Below, in pieces: positions 32,672 through 42,570 of a stretch of DNA of 64,000 nt; position 1 is the first letter of the stretch, and each line of letters opens with the position of its first letter. A program made the position numbers and the translations under genes. The stretch comes from Terriglobia bacterium (GTDB lineage: Bacteria > Acidobacteriota > Terriglobia > Terriglobales > Acidobacteriaceae): positions 1-64,000 of the forward strand of contig JAIQET010000018.1 of the NCBI GenBank assembly GCA_020073645.1, given 5' to 3'. The notes under the pieces are model-generated. The model was not told where the DNA came from and ran no database searches. It saw only the letters and a list, made by a program, of their open reading frames with translations.

Positions 32672-33604
32672 GTGGGGACTGCCATCCAATGCCGTGATCT
32701 GCGCAAGACCTACGACGGCAAAGTCGAGGCGGTGCGCGGGCTGAGCCTGGCCATCGAGACGGGTGAATGTTTCGGCCTGCTTGGTCCCAACGGTGCGGGG
32801 AAGACCACCACCATTGAAATCCTGGAAGGATTGCTCGAGCCCACCGCTGGGCAAGTGACCATTCTCGGCCATACCTGGCGAGAGAACGCGCGCGAATTGC
32901 GCGAGTGGCTAGGTATTTCGCTGCAGGAGACGCGGCTCTCGGAAAAGCTCACGGTGCGGGAGACGATCGAGTTGTTTGCCAGCTTCTATCGCGAACCCCG
33001 CGCCTCGGGCGATGTCCTCGATCAAATGCAACTCAGCGAGAAGGCCGACACCTGGGTGGGCAAACTTTCTGGCGGACAGCGGCAGCGCCTGGCGGTCGCC
33101 ACGGCGCTGGTGGGCAATCCCAAGATTCTGTTTCTCGACGAGCCCACCACTGGCCTTGATCCGCAAAGCCGCCGCCAGCTCTGGGACATCATTCGCGCCT
33201 TCCAGCAAAGCGGCGGCACGGTGCTGCTCACAACGCACTACATGGACGAAGCCGAGCGGCTCTGCGACCGGCTGGCCATCGTGGATTACGGCCAAATCAT
33301 CGCCGAGGGCACGCCCGCCGATCTCATTGAACGCCTGGGCGGACATCACGTGGTCGAGTTCGCCGTCAGCGGCAACTCCAATGGCGCTGCACTCGAGGTT
33401 TGGCGTGGGCTGCCCGGGGTGGAATCCGTGCGCACCGACGACGGCCTGGTGTGCCTGAACGTACGCGAGCCGCACCTGACCATCCCGGCCCTGCTCGATG
33501 CCGTCGACAACCAGCACGAGCAACTCCTGCACCTGACCACGCGCCATGCTAGCCTGGAAGACGTGTTCGTGCGCTTGACCGGACGTCACCTGAGGGAGGA
33601 CTGA
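32672..33604 (+). CDS. ABC transporter ATP-binding protein (ABC-2 exporter type)
   Basis: GPNGAGKTTTIEILEGLL, LSGGQRQRLAVATALVGNPKILFLDEPTTGLDPQSRRQLW. Confidence 0.95.
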   Translation: MGTAIQCRDLRKTYDGKVEAVRGLSLAIETGECFGLLGPNGAGKTTTIEILEGLLEPTAGQVTILGHTWRENARELREWLGISLQETRLSEKLTVRETIELFASFYREPRASGDVLDQMQLSEKADTWVGKLSGGQRQRLAVATALVGNPKILFLDEPTTGLDPQSRRQLWDIIRAFQQSGGTVLLTTHYMDEAERLCDRLAIVDYGQIIAEGTPADLIERLGGHHVVEFAVSGNSNGAALEVWRGLPGVESVRTDDGLVCLNVREPHLTIPALLDAVDNQHEQLLHLTTRHASLEDVFVRLTGRHLRED

Positions 33605-33605
33605 T

Positions 33606-34721
33606 ATGGCCGTCTCCGAACAGCCCGTCCGCCCTGCGGAAGTCCGGAAGCCTGACACTCCCGCGCCACGCAACGGGCGGTGGTCGGGCTACACCCATCT
33701 GCTGATGGCGCGCATGAAGGAGTTGCGGCGCGAACCCGAGGTCATCTTCTGGGTGTTTGTGTTTCCGCTGCTGCTGGCGCTGGGACTGGGGATTGCTTTC
33801 CGCAACAAGCCGGCCGACGTTACCTCCATCGTGATCGTCGCCGGGCCGGGCGGGCAGGACGCTCTGGCGATGATCCAGCGCTCGCCGCAAAAAGATTCGA
33901 TTCGCGCCGATCTGCTCGATCAGGCAAGCGCGCTGCAGGGTTTCCGGCTGGGCAAGTACGACCTGATGGTCGAACCCGACGGCAACGGAGGCTTCCGCTA
34001 CCACTATGATCAGTCGCGGCAGGAGAGCGTGCTCTCGCGGGCCGAGGTGGACGATGCCCTACAAATTGCCGCTGGGCGCAAAGATCCGCTACCAACTTCT
34101 ACGACCAGTTCCAGCGAACCGGGATCGCGCTACATTGACTTCCTCATTCCCGGTTTGTTGGGAATGAACATCATGAATGCCGCCATGTGGGGCATTGGGT
34201 TCGCCCTGGTGGAAATGCGCCAGCGCAAGCTGCTCAAACGGTTTGTAGCCACGCCGATGCGCCGCAGCGACTTTCTGCTGGCCCTCACGAGCAGCCGCCT
34301 GGTGTTGATGTTGGTCGAAGTCGGGCTGCTGCTGGGCTTCGGCGTTCTGGCCTTCCACATGCGCGTGCTGGGTTCGCTCTTGACCATTCTGCTGCTGGGC
34401 GCAGTGGGCGCTATCTCGTTTGGCGGACTAGGCCTGCTCACCGCCAGCCGCGCGCAGAAAATCGAAAGCGTCAGCGGGCTCATCAATGTGGTGATGATGC
34501 CCATGTGGGTCTTCTCAGGCGTGTTTTTTTCCTACGAGCGTTTCCCTGCCATGATTCAGCCCTTCATCAAGGCGCTGCCTCTGACTGCGCTCAATGACGC
34601 GCTGCGTGCCACCATACTGCAGGGTGCCTCGCTCGGGTCGCAGGCGGGGCGGCTGCTGATCCTGGTGGTGTGGGGAGGCATCTCCTTCGTGCTGGCCCTG
34701 CGCTGGTTCCGCTGGACGTAG
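33606..34721 (+). CDS. ABC-2 type transporter permease
   Basis: Multiple TM segments, YIDFLIPGLLGMNIMNAAMWGIGF, MPMWVFSGVFFSYERFPAMIQPFIKALPLTALNDALRATILQG. Confidence 0.93.
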   Translation: MAVSEQPVRPAEVRKPDTPAPRNGRWSGYTHLLMARMKELRREPEVIFWVFVFPLLLALGLGIAFRNKPADVTSIVIVAGPGGQDALAMIQRSPQKDSIRADLLDQASALQGFRLGKYDLMVEPDGNGGFRYHYDQSRQESVLSRAEVDDALQIAAGRKDPLPTSTTSSSEPGSRYIDFLIPGLLGMNIMNAAMWGIGFALVEMRQRKLLKRFVATPMRRSDFLLALTSSRLVLMLVEVGLLLGFGVLAFHMRVLGSLLTILLLGAVGAISFGGLGLLTASRAQKIESVSGLINVVMMPMWVFSGVFFSYERFPAMIQPFIKALPLTALNDALRATILQGASLGSQAGRLLILVVWGGISFVLALRWFRWT

Positions 34722-34732
34722 TCCACGCGGGC

Positions 34733-35491
34733 TCAGCTCGGAAGATCTCCCACCCCCAATCGGCGGTGGAACAATTCAAACACCAGGCCCCAGCATTGTT
34801 GCGCTAAAGCCGGGTCATAGCGTGGGCCTTCGTCGCGCATGAAGGCATGCGCAGCATTGAACTCGTGCCAGGTGAAGCGAGCTCCCGCTTCTTCCAGACG
34901 CGCCTTGATCAGGTTGCGCCCTTCGAGCGGGATATGGGGATCCTGCCGTCCCCAGATGTGCAGCAACTCTCCGTGAATCTCGCCTGCGCGCTGTAGCGAG
35001 TTGTCGTGCTTGCCCTTGCCCAGGCTGCCGGAATGAATATCAGTAGCATAGAAACAAGCTGTCGCCAACACATCCGCATTCATGGCGGCGCGAAAGGCCA
35101 GATGGCCTCCGATGCAGATTCCCATCACCCCCAGCCGTCCGGTGCAGTATTCGTAGGACTTGAGAAAATCCAGCGCCGCCCGGGCATCGCTGTCGTAGGA
35201 GGAAATCTCCTTGGTGATCTTGTCGGCATTCCCGCGGTCCGCTCCCGGCTGGTCGTAAGCCAGCACCGTGCCGAGCGCTTCGAGTTCATGGAAAATCTCC
35301 GGCACCACCACCACGAACCCGTGTCCTGCCAGCACCGCCGCGGCGCGACGCACCGGCGCGGTAACCTGGAAAATTTCCGAGTACAGCACCACTCCCGGAT
35401 ATTTCCCCGCCGCCACTGGCCGCAGAATGTAGGTGCGCATCGGCCCCGTGGGGGTCGCGATGTCCACAAACTCATTGTCGCGGATGATCAT
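34733..35491 (-). CDS. Dienelactone hydrolase family protein
   Basis: MGICIGGHLAFRAA nucleophile motif, HEFNAAHAFMRDEGPRYDPALA. Confidence 0.93.
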   Translation of the reverse strand: MIIRDNEFVDIATPTGPMRTYILRPVAAGKYPGVVLYSEIFQVTAPVRRAAAVLAGHGFVVVVPEIFHELEALGTVLAYDQPGADRGNADKITKEISSYDSDARAALDFLKSYEYCTGRLGVMGICIGGHLAFRAAMNADVLATACFYATDIHSGSLGKGKHDNSLQRAGEIHGELLHIWGRQDPHIPLEGRNLIKARLEEAGARFTWHEFNAAHAFMRDEGPRYDPALAQQCWGLVFELFHRRLGVGDLPS

Positions 35492-35756
35492 GATTGGTCC
35501 TCGCTGAGGGGCTCGATTGTGCCATGAAGCGGCCCCTTGTGGAAACTGCCGGCATCTGTCAGACCCATGCGGGTAACCCAGTTTCCGAGAAGCTAGTCAC
35601 GCGGCCGGGAGCACTCCTCACTTGGCGGGAATTCGCCTTGAGGCTTGACATTGGCATGATCGGTGCCAACCAGCGCAGCCGCGGGCTGGAATCAGGCTTC
35701 AATTCGCGAAGATTCAGACGTATAGTAGAGATCGACAGGCTTCGCGTGGGGCGCCT

Positions 35757-37757
35757 ATGAGTAAACCACTGTTTGATCCTGAGGGCTCGGGCAAAATGCC
35801 TCATCCACTCAAAAGCCTGGCGGAAACACTGTTGTCGCCCAGCCTCCTGGAAGCCATTCCAGACGCCATAGTGGCTGTCAATGAAGAAGGGATTGTCGTT
35901 CAGGTCAATTCGCAAACCCAGGATTTGTTCGGATACACGCGAGACGAACTGATCGGCCAGAAGATCGAGATGCTGGTCCCGGAGCGTCAACGCCTGCAAC
36001 ATCATCATCATCGCGAAGGGTTCGCGGAGCGGCCCAGGATTCGCCGGATGGGAGCGGGGTTGGATCTCTATGGACGGCGCCGGGATGGTTCGGAGTTTCC
36101 CGTGGAGATCAGCCTCAGCCCTGTGGCCATTGGCGACGGACTGCTAGTGCTGAGTGCTATCCGGGATATGAGCGATCGTAAACGCATCGAAGAAGAACTG
36201 CGCCGGGCCCACGAAGACCTTGAGCGGAGGAAGGATCGGCAGCTCTGGGATTACCAAAGCCGGCTGGCGCTGGCCGTCGATTCCTCCCAGGACGCGATCA
36301 TCGGCAAGAACCTCGATGGCATCATTACCCACTGGAACAAGGGCGCGGAACATATCTATGGCTATACAGCGGAAGAGGCGATTGGCAAGTCCATCTCCAT
36401 TCTGGCCTCCAGAGACCGTGCCGATGAAAGCCCGAAGATTCTGGAGATGATCCGCCGAGGGGAGCGCGTGGAATATTTCGAATCGGTGCGGGTCACGAAA
36501 GATGGACGGTACCTGAACGTCTCGATTTCAGTTTCACCGGTCCGCGATGCAGAGGGCGCGATCGTTGGGGCCTTCACGATCGCCCGCAACATCACGGCCC
36601 AGAAACGCGCGGAGGACCAGCTTCGACAAGCGCAGAAGATGGAATCGGTGGGGCGGCTTGCGGGAGGAGTCGCCCACGACTTCAACAATCTCCTGGGGAT
36701 CATTACCGCCAGTGGCGAACTGCTCCGCGGCTTCGTTGAGCGGAATCCCGAGCCCCTGCAGTACATCGACAACATCAGAAAGGCAGCCGAACGCGGTGCA
36801 TCCTTAACCCGGCAGTTGCTGGCGTTCAGCCGCAAACAACTAGTGCAACCGCGTGTCCTGGACTTGAATGAGCAGCTTAAAGAAGTCAGCAAGCTTCTGC
36901 GACCGCTGATGGGGGACGATGTCCAGGTTGTCCTTTCGTGCAGGTCAGCCTCCGCGATTGTTGAGGCAGATCCGGGTCAGTTGGATCAGATCGTGCTGAA
37001 CCTGGCGGTGAATGCGCGGGACGCTATGCCCAGAGGCGGCAAGCTGATCCTCGAAACCGCAGTGATGGAATTCGACCAGGCGTTCGCCGAGCAGCATCCG
37101 CCCATGACAGCGGGAAGGTCCGTGATGCTTGCAATTAGCGACAACGGATGCGGCATGGATGAAGCGACGGTATCGCAGATCTTCGAGCCCTTCTTCACGA
37201 CGAAAGAGACCGGCAAGGGAACGGGGTTGGGCCTGGCTACGGTGTACGGGATCGTGAAACAGAGTGGAGGTCACATCTTGGTCTACAGTGAACCTGGCCG
37301 CGGCACGACGTTCAAGATATATCTGCCATGCGCCGACCACAAACTCGGTCTGGCGACCGGGTTGGAGGCGGAGACCCTGCCGCCGAGAGCCGGGGGGAGG
37401 ACGGTGCTGGTGGTGGAAGATGAGGAGGTGATGCGTGCCCTGACGCGGCATATGTTGGAAGAGCACGGCTATCACGTGGTTGAGGCAGGCGACGGAAAGT
37501 CTGCCCTGGAACGCCTGGGCGCAGAGCATACCTCGGTCGACGTAACCCTCACCGACGTTGTCATGCGAGGCATGAGCGGGCCGGAATTGGTCTTGCGCCT
37601 CATTGAATCGCATCCAGCGATGAGAGTTGTCTACATGTCCGGTTACACCGGCGAACTGCTCGCGGATCACGGTGGGTTGACCCCTGGCGTCAACCTGTTG
37701 GAAAAGCCCTTCACCCGGGCGGGTCTGCTGAAGACAATCCACCATGCACTGGGATGA
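35757..37757 (+). CDS. Hybrid sensor histidine kinase (PAS-PAS-HisKA-HATPase-REC)
   Basis: VAHDFNNLLGIITASGEL, LNLAVNARDAMPRGG, GTGLGLATVYGIVKQSGG, VLVVEDEEVMRALTRHMLEEHGY receiver domain. Confidence 0.95.
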   Translation: MSKPLFDPEGSGKMPHPLKSLAETLLSPSLLEAIPDAIVAVNEEGIVVQVNSQTQDLFGYTRDELIGQKIEMLVPERQRLQHHHHREGFAERPRIRRMGAGLDLYGRRRDGSEFPVEISLSPVAIGDGLLVLSAIRDMSDRKRIEEELRRAHEDLERRKDRQLWDYQSRLALAVDSSQDAIIGKNLDGIITHWNKGAEHIYGYTAEEAIGKSISILASRDRADESPKILEMIRRGERVEYFESVRVTKDGRYLNVSISVSPVRDAEGAIVGAFTIARNITAQKRAEDQLRQAQKMESVGRLAGGVAHDFNNLLGIITASGELLRGFVERNPEPLQYIDNIRKAAERGASLTRQLLAFSRKQLVQPRVLDLNEQLKEVSKLLRPLMGDDVQVVLSCRSASAIVEADPGQLDQIVLNLAVNARDAMPRGGKLILETAVMEFDQAFAEQHPPMTAGRSVMLAISDNGCGMDEATVSQIFEPFFTTKETGKGTGLGLATVYGIVKQSGGHILVYSEPGRGTTFKIYLPCADHKLGLATGLEAETLPPRAGGRTVLVVEDEEVMRALTRHMLEEHGYHVVEAGDGKSALERLGAEHTSVDVTLTDVVMRGMSGPELVLRLIESHPAMRVVYMSGYTGELLADHGGLTPGVNLLEKPFTRAGLLKTIHHALG

Positions 37758-37822
37758 AAACCCCAAACGGGCGTGCGCCGCGCCCGGAGTTCACGCCGGG
37801 ATGATCTTCCTTCTATAGTCGA

Positions 37823-38290
37823 ATGATGCCTAGCCATTATCGCTCTGACGGGAGGGCGCTCGTGGGAGGAGAGTCCCCACTCGGTATGACGGCTATTGGC
37901 GTCTTCCTATTCTTCGGCGCCATCATGGCCTGTCTTGCGGGAACCACATTACTTTGGCGGGGCACCGTGCTCGATCGCATGTGGGCTCTGAATCCGACCG
38001 CCTATGAGCAGCTCGCACCCTTGGGTAGAACCGTTGGGGGCGTCTTTGTGATCCTCAGCGCAAGTCTGGCAGTTGCTGGGGTGGGCTGGTTGAGGCGACG
38101 CGTTTGGGGTTGGGCGTTGGCCGTGGTCATTATCGCAACCCAGGTTGTAGGGGATCTGGTGAATGTCTTTCTGGGGCAGCTTGTCAGAGGCGGGGCAGGG
38201 GTGATCATTGCCGGGGCGCTGCTGTTTTACCTTCTGCGGCCGCGGGTCAGAGCGGCTTTTGGGCGAGGCACGGAGTCCGGGACTCGTTAG
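37823..38290 (+). CDS. Hypothetical multi-TM membrane protein
   Basis: 155 aa with about four predicted hydrophobic segments. Confidence 0.6.
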   Translation: MMPSHYRSDGRALVGGESPLGMTAIGVFLFFGAIMACLAGTTLLWRGTVLDRMWALNPTAYEQLAPLGRTVGGVFVILSASLAVAGVGWLRRRVWGWALAVVIIATQVVGDLVNVFLGQLVRGGAGVIIAGALLFYLLRPRVRAAFGRGTESGTR

Positions 38291-38296
38291 GAATTG

Positions 38297-38317
38297 TTGA
38301 TTCTTGATTATTGATTA
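38297..38317 (+). repeat. Tandem heptamer repeat TTGATTC TTGATTA TTGATTA
   Basis: Three consecutive 7-nt units upstream of deoC. Confidence 0.75.
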
Positions 38318-38377
38318 ACAAAGAGTGTCGTGGGATCTTCGGCTCGACTGTCTGCCGATTCGCAGTCAACAATTCTT

Positions 38378-38400
38378 CTCCGTGCTTCTGTGTCTCTGTG
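38378..38400 (+). repeat. Heptamer cluster CTCCGTG-c-TTCTGTG-t-CTCTGTG
   Basis: CTYYGTG-type units 8 nt apart, just upstream of the deoC start. Confidence 0.6.
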
Positions 38401-38414
38401 GTGAAAATACAGTC

Positions 38415-39092
38415 ATGCCGATTACCTGGCGGAGCCTGGCGGGGATGATCGATCACACGAATCTGCGCCCGGAGGCGACGAGGGAGCAGATCGTCCGCCT
38501 GTGTGACGAAGCTCGCGAATACCTCTTTGCGGCAGTTGCGGTCAACCCTTGCTATGTGGCTCTGGCTCACTCCCGCTTAGAGGGCAGCGGGGTGAAAGTG
38601 GCAACCGTGGTCGGCTTTCCGCTGGGGGCCACTCTCACCAGCGTGAAACGCTTTGAGGCGGAAGGGGCCTTGCGGCTGGGCGCGGGCGAGATTGACATGG
38701 TCCTGAACATTGGAGCGCTCAAGTCGGGCGATCGGGAAGTGACGTTGTCCGACATCCGCAGCGTGGCCGAAGTGACTCACGCGCACGGTGGGTTGCTCAA
38801 AGTCATCCTCGAGACCGGTCTTCTTACCGACGACGAGAAAAAGATGGCCTGTGAGATCAGCGTCGAGGCGAAAGCAGATTTCGTGAAGACATCCACCGGC
38901 TTTCTGGGCGGAGGCGCAACCGTAGCTGACGTCGCGCTCATGCGCCGCATCGTGGGGACTGCGGTCGGGGTGAAAGCTTCCGGGGGAATTCGAACCGCGG
39001 ACGATGCGAAGGCAATGATTGCGGCGGGGGCCAACCGCATCGGTACCAGCAGTGGGGTAAGCATCATCCGCGAAATGCGCGGAGTGTCATAA
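38415..39092 (+). CDS. deoC: Deoxyribose-phosphate aldolase
   Basis: [85 protein letters not shown]. Confidence 0.96.
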   Translation: MPITWRSLAGMIDHTNLRPEATREQIVRLCDEAREYLFAAVAVNPCYVALAHSRLEGSGVKVATVVGFPLGATLTSVKRFEAEGALRLGAGEIDMVLNIGALKSGDREVTLSDIRSVAEVTHAHGGLLKVILETGLLTDDEKKMACEISVEAKADFVKTSTGFLGGGATVADVALMRRIVGTAVGVKASGGIRTADDAKAMIAAGANRIGTSSGVSIIREMRGVS

Positions 39093-40331
39093 CAACATTC
39101 CTGCAATCGAGGCGGACATCAGGTTCGCCATGGTTCCTGCCAGCATGGCGCGCACGCCGAGGCGTGCCAGCTCACCCTTTTTGTTGGGCGCGAGCGCGCC
39201 GATCCCCCCGATCTGGATGCCGATCGAACCCAGGTTGGCAAAGCCACAGAGGGCGAACGTAGCGATGGTGAAAGAGCGCGGGTCGAGCGCGGCTCGCTGC
39301 GGTCCCAGCAGGGAGAATGCGACCAGTTCGTTCAGCACCATGCGCGTTCCCAGCAGATTGCCGATGATGGGGCAATCGTGCCAGGGGATGCCAATGAGCC
39401 ACGCAATGGGGGCGAACAGGGTGCCGAGGATTTTTTCCAGGCTGCTAGGAAACCAGGCGAATCCGTAGTGCGCCAAGCCGTTGTGGATGCCGCCCAGGAT
39501 GCCATTGGAGAGGGCTATCAGGGCGAGGAAGGAAATCAACATGGCGGCTACGTTCAGCGCCAGGTGCAAGCCGTCGGTCGTGCCGCGGGCGACAGCAGCC
39601 AGCACGTTCTCAGTTTTCTCTGCGGCCGCTTCTTCTGCCGGCATGTCCACCCGGCCGGCGGTTTTCGACTCTTCGGTTTCCGGCACCAGCATTTTCGCCA
39701 CCAGGATGGTGCCTGGGGCCGTCATGATGACTGCGCTCAGCAGGTGCTTGGGCTCGATGCCGAAGAAAATGTACGCAGCCATGATCCCGCCCGAGACGTG
39801 GGCCATGCCGCTGGTCATGACGGTCATGAGTTCCGAGCGGGTGAGGTCGGGCAAAAAGGGGCGGATGGTGAGCGGGGCCTCGGTCTGTCCCATGAAGATG
39901 CTGGCGGCAACATTGAGCGACTCGGCGCCGCTTGCGCCCATGAAGCGGGTCATGACCCGCGCTAGTTGCCGGATGATGAACTGCATAATGCCGTAGTGAT
40001 AGAGGACGGCGAAAAAGGCGGCAATAAAGATGATGGTGGGCAGCACCTGGAACGCCAAGACAAGACCGAAATGGGAGCCCTGTTTCCCAAGGTCCCCAAA
40101 GACAAACTGGGAGCCGGCAAAGGAATAGCTGAGCAGGCGATTGACGGCGTCCCCTGCCTTCTGGAACAAGGCGCGGCCCAGGTCGCTGCGCAGCACGAAC
40201 ACCGCGAAGACGAACTGCAGGCCGAGTCCCCAAGCCACGGTTTTGATGCGAATGGCGCGGCGGTTGGTGGAGAAGGCATAGGCCAGCCCCAGCATGGCCA
40301 GCAGACCGAGAATCCCGGTGAATCGGCCCAT
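39087..40331 (-). CDS. nupC: Concentrative nucleoside transporter (NupC/CNT family)
   Basis: [96 protein letters not shown]. Confidence 0.93.
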   Translation of the reverse strand: MGRFTGILGLLAMLGLAYAFSTNRRAIRIKTVAWGLGLQFVFAVFVLRSDLGRALFQKAGDAVNRLLSYSFAGSQFVFGDLGKQGSHFGLVLAFQVLPTIIFIAAFFAVLYHYGIMQFIIRQLARVMTRFMGASGAESLNVAASIFMGQTEAPLTIRPFLPDLTRSELMTVMTSGMAHVSGGIMAAYIFFGIEPKHLLSAVIMTAPGTILVAKMLVPETEESKTAGRVDMPAEEAAAEKTENVLAAVARGTTDGLHLALNVAAMLISFLALIALSNGILGGIHNGLAHYGFAWFPSSLEKILGTLFAPIAWLIGIPWHDCPIIGNLLGTRMVLNELVAFSLLGPQRAALDPRSFTIATFALCGFANLGSIGIQIGGIGALAPNKKGELARLGVRAMLAGTMANLMSASIAGMLL

Positions 40332-40555
40332 TCAGTTTGCCTTGGCGGAACCTTCGATGATGCGATGAACCAGCGGTCGCGGGCGAACGGGAGGTCGATC
40401 GGCGATCTGATAACTGCGTTCGATCAATGTCCGTGCCCGAGATGCACGCTCTTGGGAATTGTAGTGAATCGCGCACAGCGGCTCGCCCGCAATCACCGGG
40501 TCCGGAACCTTGTTGTGCAACACGAGGCCGATGGCGGAATCGGCCAGTGGGGAGC
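40332..40555 (-). pseudogene. deoA: C-terminal remnant of thymidine/pyrimidine-nucleoside phosphorylase
   Basis: DSAIGLVLHNKVPDPVIAGEPLCAIHYNS...LIERSYQIADRPP...PLVHRIIEG resembles the PNP C-terminal domain; no N-terminal or catalytic domain is present; upstream is a tRNA. 5' boundary approximate. Confidence 0.75.
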
Positions 40556-40621
40556 GAGACTGAGGGCGTGTTGCGAGGGACCGGGAGTCGGTGATAAATT
40601 CGCCTTACCTACCGTAGGCGA

Positions 40622-40696
40622 GCGGGAGTAGTTCAGCGGTAGAACGCCAGCTTCCCAAGCTGGATGTCGCCGGTTCGATCCCGGTCTCCCGCTCCA
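40622..40696 (+). tRNA. tRNA-Gly (CCC anticodon, CCA encoded)
   Basis: GCGGGAG acceptor pairs with CTCCCGC; anticodon arm CCAGC-TTCCCAA-GCTGG; T-arm GCCGGTTCGATCCCGGT; 3' TCCA. Confidence 0.95.
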
Positions 40697-40799
40697 ATCT
40701 TCCCTTCATTCAACGAAGTGTTGGTGCCGGTGTGGTTTCGAAGAGAACAAGTCGGTGGCGGTTGGCGGCGCGGCGGGCGACGGCGCTCACGGCTGACCG

Positions 40800-42407
40800 C
40801 TAGCGTGGGGGGTTCACCCGTCCAGACGGGCGGGGCCGCCCGGCCTTGACAGAAGCACCGGTGTGGAAGTAGTTGACAAGGTAGCGCGCGGTCAGAGTTT
40901 CACCGGTCCCGCTCCGCATGATGCCATCGAGGGTCTGCTCTGCGCCTCGAGAGTAGAAACGTCTTCTGAGGTAGACGCCTGCATTCCGGCCCCATTGACG
41001 ACCGAATTGTTGATCCACCCGATGATCGATCTGGCGCGCGACCATTTCTGCCACCACGTAGCTCTGCAGGTAGATAGGATCAGAACCGTAGAACGGGTTG
41101 TAAGCCCAGACAGCGGCGCCGTGCATGTCCACGCCCAGATACTTGGTATGGATGCGGTTGTAGAGGGCTGCGAGATCCTGGTCGGGTTCGGTATAGGCCT
41201 CGAATTCGAAGAGTGAGTCCGCCATCGTCTCCCGCAGTTGAAACATGCACTTGAGCTTGTAGGTTTCCCCCACAACACGGGCCTCGTCCGGGGTGAGGCC
41301 AAACAAGGCGGTGTCCACTTCGGGGCGGTACAGCATGAGCGCCATCACTTGCGCCACACCTTCATCGAAGGGCTCGGCGAAGTTGGCACGTAACAGGAAA
41401 GACGGTTCGTTGATCATGCTGTAGTGCAGGGCGTGTCCGGTGGCGTGAAGCAGGCGATCGTAGAAGAAGATGCCGGTGTAACGGTTCGCCAGGATTTTTA
41501 CTTCTTTCCCGTAGAGGATGGGGTAAGCGGCGCCGCCAAAACTCAGATCGGCAACCCGCATATCCACTCCCAGTTGATCGAGGTCGTAACCCAGGCCGGC
41601 AGCCAACTGTTTGGTCTTGGCCCACCCATCGCCGGGTACGAACATCTTCTGTTCGAATTCGTTGGTCAGCGTGGAAAAATAGAACTCCAGGTCCCAGGGC
41701 TCGACTTGGTCAACGTGAAGTTCGGTGCGGACGCGATCCAGCAGGGCGCGATAGTCGGTCTCGGTCTGACTGCGAATCTCTTCGAACCAATCGAACAGCT
41801 TCTCCGTCTCAACCCCCTTGCGGCGCAGCATGAAGGTGGAGAAGAGGCCGTCGGTGTAGCGCGTGGCCAGATCATTGCGCAGCTTGACCGCCTGCCGAAT
41901 GCGCCCGCTGTTCACGGCGGTAATCTGGGCGCGGGCTTTCCAGGCCTGCTGGCGAAGTACGCGATCGGAGCTGTGGGCGACGATGTTGCTCAGTTCGGCG
42001 CGGGTGAGTTGCTGATCTCCAACCTTGTAGCGGATGAGGTTCTCCTCGCGGGTGATTTCCTCCACGATGGCGGTCAGCTTGGGATCGTTGGTGATCCTGG
42101 TGTAAGTGGCCTCTTCCAGAAAGAGTTCGCGACGGCGGCGGAGCAGAGGGGCGCGAAAACGGGCTGCGGTTAGATCGTGCAGGAACTGGTCGTCGCTGAC
42201 CACGGCGCGGATTTGATCCTGAATAGGGCGTGAGGAGAGGCTCTCGTCGCCCAGGGCGATCTTGTACTCGGTGTGCCAGTACTGGGCGTAGAGATCTTCT
42301 AATTGCTTTTCCTTGGCGTCGAGCTGTGCTGCGATACCAGGCTGCGTTTCCGCCGCCAGGGGGCAGAGCAGCACGAGCAGCCACGGGAGTGCACGCCACA
42401 GGCACAT
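40800..42407 (-). CDS. M2/M3-like gluzincin metallopeptidase homologue with HATGH in place of HExGH (predicted inactive)
   Basis: YDRLLHATGHALHYSMI...FAEPFDEGVAQVMALML; signal-like MCLWRALPWLLVLLCPLAAE. Confidence 0.75.
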   Translation of the reverse strand: MCLWRALPWLLVLLCPLAAETQPGIAAQLDAKEKQLEDLYAQYWHTEYKIALGDESLSSRPIQDQIRAVVSDDQFLHDLTAARFRAPLLRRRRELFLEEATYTRITNDPKLTAIVEEITREENLIRYKVGDQQLTRAELSNIVAHSSDRVLRQQAWKARAQITAVNSGRIRQAVKLRNDLATRYTDGLFSTFMLRRKGVETEKLFDWFEEIRSQTETDYRALLDRVRTELHVDQVEPWDLEFYFSTLTNEFEQKMFVPGDGWAKTKQLAAGLGYDLDQLGVDMRVADLSFGGAAYPILYGKEVKILANRYTGIFFYDRLLHATGHALHYSMINEPSFLLRANFAEPFDEGVAQVMALMLYRPEVDTALFGLTPDEARVVGETYKLKCMFQLRETMADSLFEFEAYTEPDQDLAALYNRIHTKYLGVDMHGAAVWAYNPFYGSDPIYLQSYVVAEMVARQIDHRVDQQFGRQWGRNAGVYLRRRFYSRGAEQTLDGIMRSGTGETLTARYLVNYFHTGASVKAGRPRPSGRVNPPR

Positions 42408-42570
42408 GGGCGCATTAAACCACACCGCAATTGCCCTGAAACCTGACCTTGGTAACCAGGGGCGGGAGTGTGCCACACGATAAATTCTGCCCGGCTATCG
42501 CTTTCTACTTGTTCCGGTTTCAAACCTGCGTTTATTCTGATCGTTCGTTTTATGACTGCGAACTGCGTCC

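Noticed and set aside
40332-40523. 63-aa ORF as an intact novel small gene
   Set aside because: Its sequence resembles the C-terminus of pyrimidine-nucleoside phosphorylase, so it is better read as a remnant.
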